The notes under the pieces were generated by a model, which saw only the letters and a program-made list of their open reading frames with translations, made no database searches and was not told the origin of the DNA. The position numbers and the translations under genes are program-made. From the NCBI GenBank assembly GCA_934630555.1, contig CAKTXB010000073.1:1-8270 (forward strand): 8,270 nucleotides of DNA, in the 5' to 3' direction. How positions within the stretch are numbered: the first letter of the stretch is position 1; every line of letters starts with the position of its first letter. The DNA is from an uncultured Oscillospiraceae bacterium. Its GTDB lineage: Bacteria > Bacillota > Clostridia > Oscillospirales > Oscillospiraceae. This document shows, piece by piece, positions 6,490 to 8,270 of the stretch.

Positions 6490-6983
6490 AAAAGAGCGGG
6501 CTGTGGTGGCTGGCGGGCGCGGCGGCGCTGCTGTTCGGCGGCTTTTTGCCGCACGGCACGGATGCGGCGCAGCTGCTGCCGGTGACGGCGCTGTATGTTG
6601 ATCTGACCGCGGACGGTACGGTCACGCTGGACTGCGACGCGGATGTGACGGGCAGCGGCAAGAGCCTGCCGGCGGCACTGGATGATCTGTGTCTGGCTGC
6701 GCCGGGGGAACTGTTTTTGCAGACGGCGCAGCAGCTGGTGTTTACGCCCGCGGCGCTGAAGCTTTTGCCGCAGGCCGTGGCGGATGCGCGGCTGCGCCCG
6801 GCGGCACAGGTGTATGTGCTGCGCGGCGAAGTGCCGGATATGGATGCGGCGGCGGAATATTTGCAGGCGCACCCCGGCGGCGTGACGCTGGCGGCGGTGC
6901 GCGCGGCGGAGCTTGGCGCGGGCGACGCACCGCTGCCGGTGCTGTTGAGCGCGGAGGGGAGGCTGACGCTGCATGGGGCATGA
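6486..6983 (+). CDS. Short GerC-like exported protein in the C-subunit position
   Basis: This 165-residue protein lies between the A- and B-subunit genes, where the lipoprotein subunit GerC is normally encoded. Residues 1-27 look like a signal peptide: MKKSG, a hydrophobic stretch at 7-21, and a plausible cut after Ala27 (TDA-AQ). There is no cysteine near the cut, so no lipobox. The mature part resembles only the first GerC domain: PVTALYVDLTADGTVTL (32-48), VTGSGKSLPAALDDL (54-68) and a LFLQTAQQLVFTPAALKLL stretch (76-94). It stops at LSAEGRLTLHGA, about where full-length proteins (roughly 350-400 residues) continue into their second domain. AAAGGGGG lies seven bases before the ATG, which overlaps the gerA stop by 4 bp; the 3' end overlaps the next gene by 11 bp. 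Assignment to GerC rests on position and weak similarity recalled by eye. Confidence 0.6.
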   Translation: MKKSGLWWLAGAAALLFGGFLPHGTDAAQLLPVTALYVDLTADGTVTLDCDADVTGSGKSLPAALDDLCLAAPGELFLQTAQQLVFTPAALKLLPQAVADARLRPAAQVYVLRGEVPDMDAAAEYLQAHPGGVTLAAVRAAELGAGDAPLPVLLSAEGRLTLHGA

Positions 6984-7986
6984 TGTGACGCGGCGGCAGC
7001 AGCTGGCGTGGTGCTTTGGCGCAGCGGGCGTGCCGGTGATGCTGCTGTGCGCGGCGGCATCGTGGCATTGGGCGCTGGCGGCCGGGGCGTGCGCGCTGCT
7101 ATACTATACAATAGTATGGAAGCTGTGGGTGCGGGCGGGCGATCAGCAGAGCCTTGCCATGCTGGCGCGGCGGCAGCTTGGAAAAACGGGCGCCGTCGTG
7201 CTGATCGCGGCGGCGCTTTGGACCGTAACGGCACTGGCCGATACGGCGCGCCGGAGCGCTGCGGCTTTTCCGGGCGGCGCGGAGGCGGCGCTGTGCGGAA
7301 CGGTATTGCTGGCGCTGTGCGCCTGGGGCGGCGCGCGGGGCACGCAGGTGCTGGGGCGCGCGGTCGCGGTGCTTGCACCGGTGCTGGCGGGGATCCACGC
7401 GGTATTTCTGATCTCTGCGCTGAAACAGGTGCGGCTGGCGTGGTGCGCGCCGTGGGGCGATGCATCGCAGCTGCTGCGGCTCACGCCGGCCCTGCTGTTG
7501 CCGTCGGCGGCGCTGTTTTTGCAGCGCACGCCGGGAAGCGGGAAGATGCCGGCGGCAATGCTGAGCGTGCTGGCACTGGCACCGGCAGTGTTTGCAGCGG
7601 TGACCTCCGGCTGCCTGAGCCCGGCTGTGGCGCAGGATGACGGGCTGCCGTTTTACACGCTGAGCAAGAGCCTGAGCCTGCTTGGTGTGATGGAGCGGCT
7701 GGAGCCGCTGGTGTCGGCCGTGCTGTATTTGAGCTTTTTCTGTCTTGGAGCGCTGCTCACACAGGCGGCGGCGACCATGCTGGCGGCGGCGTTTCAAGAC
7801 GAACGGCTGGGGCAGGGTGCGATGCCAGTGGCAGTTTGCGCCGCAGCGTTTGGGCTGACGTTCCTGCCGGAGGGCATTCCGGCTTGGCTGGCAAACGGCG
7901 GCGCAGCTATATTTTGGGGGATCGTTCCGCTTGCGATACTACTAGTAGTGCTTGCAAAAAAAGAAGCGAAAAAACGAAAAAAGTAG
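6973..7986 (+). CDS. Spore germination receptor subunit, GerB (permease-like) family
   Basis: GerB subunits are integral membrane proteins of the amino acid-polyamine-organocation transporter superfamily and are thought to bind the nutrient germinant. The 337-residue protein shows about ten hydrophobic segments (near 14-30, 33-49, 73-89, 104-119, 128-150, 168-184, 193-212, 243-266, 284-300 and 308-328). It has the family-like stretch PFYTLSKSLSLLGVMERLEP (226-245), where short helix ends and the ERLE motif are conserved. It is somewhat shorter than the usual 360 or so residues. The ATG is preceded by AGGGGAGG at 6955-6962. The end is very basic (KKEAKKRKK), encoded by A-tracts that run into the rRNA promoter: the TAG at 7984-7986 directly precedes a TTGACA box. 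With the two upstream genes it would form one receptor complex. Germinant specificity cannot be predicted. Confidence 0.85.
   Translation: MGHDVTRRQQLAWCFGAAGVPVMLLCAAASWHWALAAGACALLYYTIVWKLWVRAGDQQSLAMLARRQLGKTGAVVLIAAALWTVTALADTARRSAAAFPGGAEAALCGTVLLALCAWGGARGTQVLGRAVAVLAPVLAGIHAVFLISALKQVRLAWCAPWGDASQLLRLTPALLLPSAALFLQRTPGSGKMPAAMLSVLALAPAVFAAVTSGCLSPAVAQDDGLPFYTLSKSLSLLGVMERLEPLVSAVLYLSFFCLGALLTQAAATMLAAAFQDERLGQGAMPVAVCAAAFGLTFLPEGIPAWLANGGAAIFWGIVPLAILLVVLAKKEAKKRKK
7956..7982 (+). promoter_or_regulatory. Candidate UP element of rRNA promoter P1 inside the gerB 3' end
   Basis: Three A-tracts (7956-7962, 7969-7974, 7977-7982) fill about -40 to -66 relative to the start expected from P1. 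This is where the alpha subunits of RNA polymerase contact UP elements of strong rRNA promoters. The same bases encode the lysine-rich C-terminus of GerB. Confidence 0.45.
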
Positions 7987-8015
7987 TTGACAAACAGGGG
8001 CGATTTTGATAAGAT
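7987..8015 (+). promoter_or_regulatory. rRNA operon promoter P1
   Basis: TTGACA (7987-7992), a 17-bp spacer and TAAGAT (8010-8015) give a perfect -35 box and a -10 box matching four of six bases, with a start expected near 8022. The -35 begins at the base after the gerB stop codon. It lies 108 bp upstream of P2, a tandem arrangement common for bacterial rRNA operons. Confidence 0.75.
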
Positions 8016-8021
8016 AGCAAA

Positions 8022-8038
8022 GCGTTCTTCAAGAGCGC
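8022..8038 (+). repeat. Hairpin at the predicted 5' end of the P1 transcript
   Basis: GCGTTCT (8022-8028) and AGAGCGC (8032-8038) form a 7-bp stem with one G-U pair and loop TCA. No T-tract follows, so it is not an intrinsic terminator for gerB. Its position at the likely first transcribed bases suggests a 5' stabilising stem, if it is used at all. Confidence 0.35.
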
Positions 8039-8064
8039 CTCACCGCACAGCTGCGTGAGCCAAG

Positions 8065-8090
8065 AAAAAAGTTGAAAATCAACGAAAAAA
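8065..8090 (+). promoter_or_regulatory. Phased A-tract UP element of P2
   Basis: Two A6 tracts (8065-8070 and 8085-8090) are exactly 20 bp apart, about two helical turns, and end four bases before the P2 -35 box. Between them lies the small inverted repeat GTTGA-AAA-TCAAC (8071-8083). Placement fits an UP element or intrinsic bend at about -40 to -65. Confidence 0.55.
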
Positions 8091-8094
8091 GTTC

Positions 8095-8123
8095 TTGACA
8101 AACGAAAGCTCCGGTGATATAAT
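8095..8123 (+). promoter_or_regulatory. rRNA operon promoter P2, full consensus with extended -10
   Basis: TTGACA (8095-8100), a 17-bp spacer and TATAAT (8118-8123) match the sigma-A consensus at all twelve positions. TG at 8115-8116 adds an extended -10 (TGATATAAT). Start is expected near 8130. Such a promoter just before a stable-RNA leader indicates the main rRNA promoter. Confidence 0.93.
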
Positions 8124-8129
8124 AAACGA

Positions 8130-8270
8130 GTTCGCTGCGGTGAGGGGCCAACGCTCCGATGAACCGAAAGCTGAACGGATCCGCCACCAAGAACGGCGAG
8201 TGTACCTTGTAAATTAAACAACGAGAAACATGAAAACACCTTGGACAATTTGATTTAATTAAGTTGTTCT
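8130..8270 (+). other. Pre-16S rRNA leader (5' external transcribed spacer)
   Basis: From the P2 start to the window edge there is no plausible reading frame. The element TGTACCTTGTAAATTAAACA (8201-8220) resembles the boxA-like sequence that precedes 16S genes in Firmicutes (a TGTTCTTTGAAAACTAAACA type), where antitermination factors load. AACAAC (8217-8222) can pair with GTTGTT (8263-8268). The end (GGACAATTTGATTTAATTAA, 8243-8262) looks like the 5' part of the processing stem that flanks mature 16S. The 16S gene should begin within some tens of bases past the edge, but none of its sequence is in view, so this is inference. Confidence 0.75.

Noticed and set aside
5994..7465. Long minus-strand frames opposite the ger genes
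   Set aside because: Their Arg/Pro/Ala/Gln-rich composition is typical of antisense shadows, and they span three plus-strand genes with strong family evidence.
7938..7949. 12-bp palindrome ACTACTAGTAGT near the gerB 3' end
   Set aside because: It is short, inside coding sequence for a Leu/Val-rich helix, with no positional link to a promoter box. Chance is a sufficient explanation.
8071..8092. Minus-strand terminator-like structure (GTTGA stem followed by a T-run)
   Set aside because: The stem has only five mostly A/T pairs and no minus-strand gene lies upstream of it. The A-tracts are better explained as an UP element of P2.
7907..8248. 113-codon minus-strand frame over the rRNA promoter region
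   Set aside because: It lies antisense to two consensus promoters and the rRNA leader, with no protein family resemblance. Such frames upstream of 16S genes are usually spurious.

Overview
This is a GC-rich window from a spore-forming, low-GC-phylum (Firmicutes) anaerobe-type genome, most likely a high-GC member of the Clostridia such as the Oscillospiraceae/Ruminococcaceae. Three things point there: a GerA-type spore germination receptor operon, Firmicutes-style AGGAGG-like ribosome binding sites, and a rRNA promoter and leader region resembling those of Clostridia. The placement is inference from family content and composition, not from a phylogenetic test.

Layout. Positions 1-254 are non-coding or relic sequence: two copies of a 49-bp direct repeat exactly 81 bp apart, a long AT-rich hairpin, and a bidirectional terminator. 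Positions 255-4957 hold a tightly packed four-gene minus-strand operon. In transcription order it is a FemA/FemB-type peptidoglycan aminoacyltransferase, a divergent alanine-racemase-family PLP enzyme, the tRNA-modification GTPase MnmE, and an IscS/NifS-type cysteine desulfurase. Intergenic gaps are 11-33 bp and the terminator at 205-232 closes the unit. Positions 4958-5100 are a divergent control region, with a minus-strand sigma-A-like promoter overlapped by a perfect 17-bp palindrome and a second inverted repeat ahead of the plus-strand genes. Positions 5101-7986 are a plus-strand ger operon with overlapping genes: a GerA subunit, a very short GerC-like exported protein, and a GerB permease-like subunit. 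Positions 7987-8270 carry two tandem consensus promoters and the leader of a rRNA operon; the 16S gene should start just beyond the right edge.

How the genes work together. The first two minus-strand genes suggest cell-wall peptide metabolism: a racemase family member beside a lipid II bridge-forming transferase. The last two fit tRNA wobble U34 modification: MnmE builds the C5 substituent, and a cysteine desulfurase supplies sulfur for 2-thiolation or for Fe-S clusters. The ger operon would give a complete A/C/B-type nutrient germinant receptor, except that its C subunit appears reduced to the N-terminal domain and has no lipobox. The gerB stop codon is directly followed by the -35 box of the first rRNA promoter, and the lysine-rich tail of GerB is encoded by A-tracts placed where an UP element would sit.

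I found no mobile-element gene, CRISPR array, toxin-antitoxin pair or phage gene. The most unusual items are the minimal GerC-like protein, the coding/UP-element overlap at the end of gerB, the operator-like palindrome at 4994-5010, the divergent racemase, and the in-frame 27-codon repeat at the left edge.
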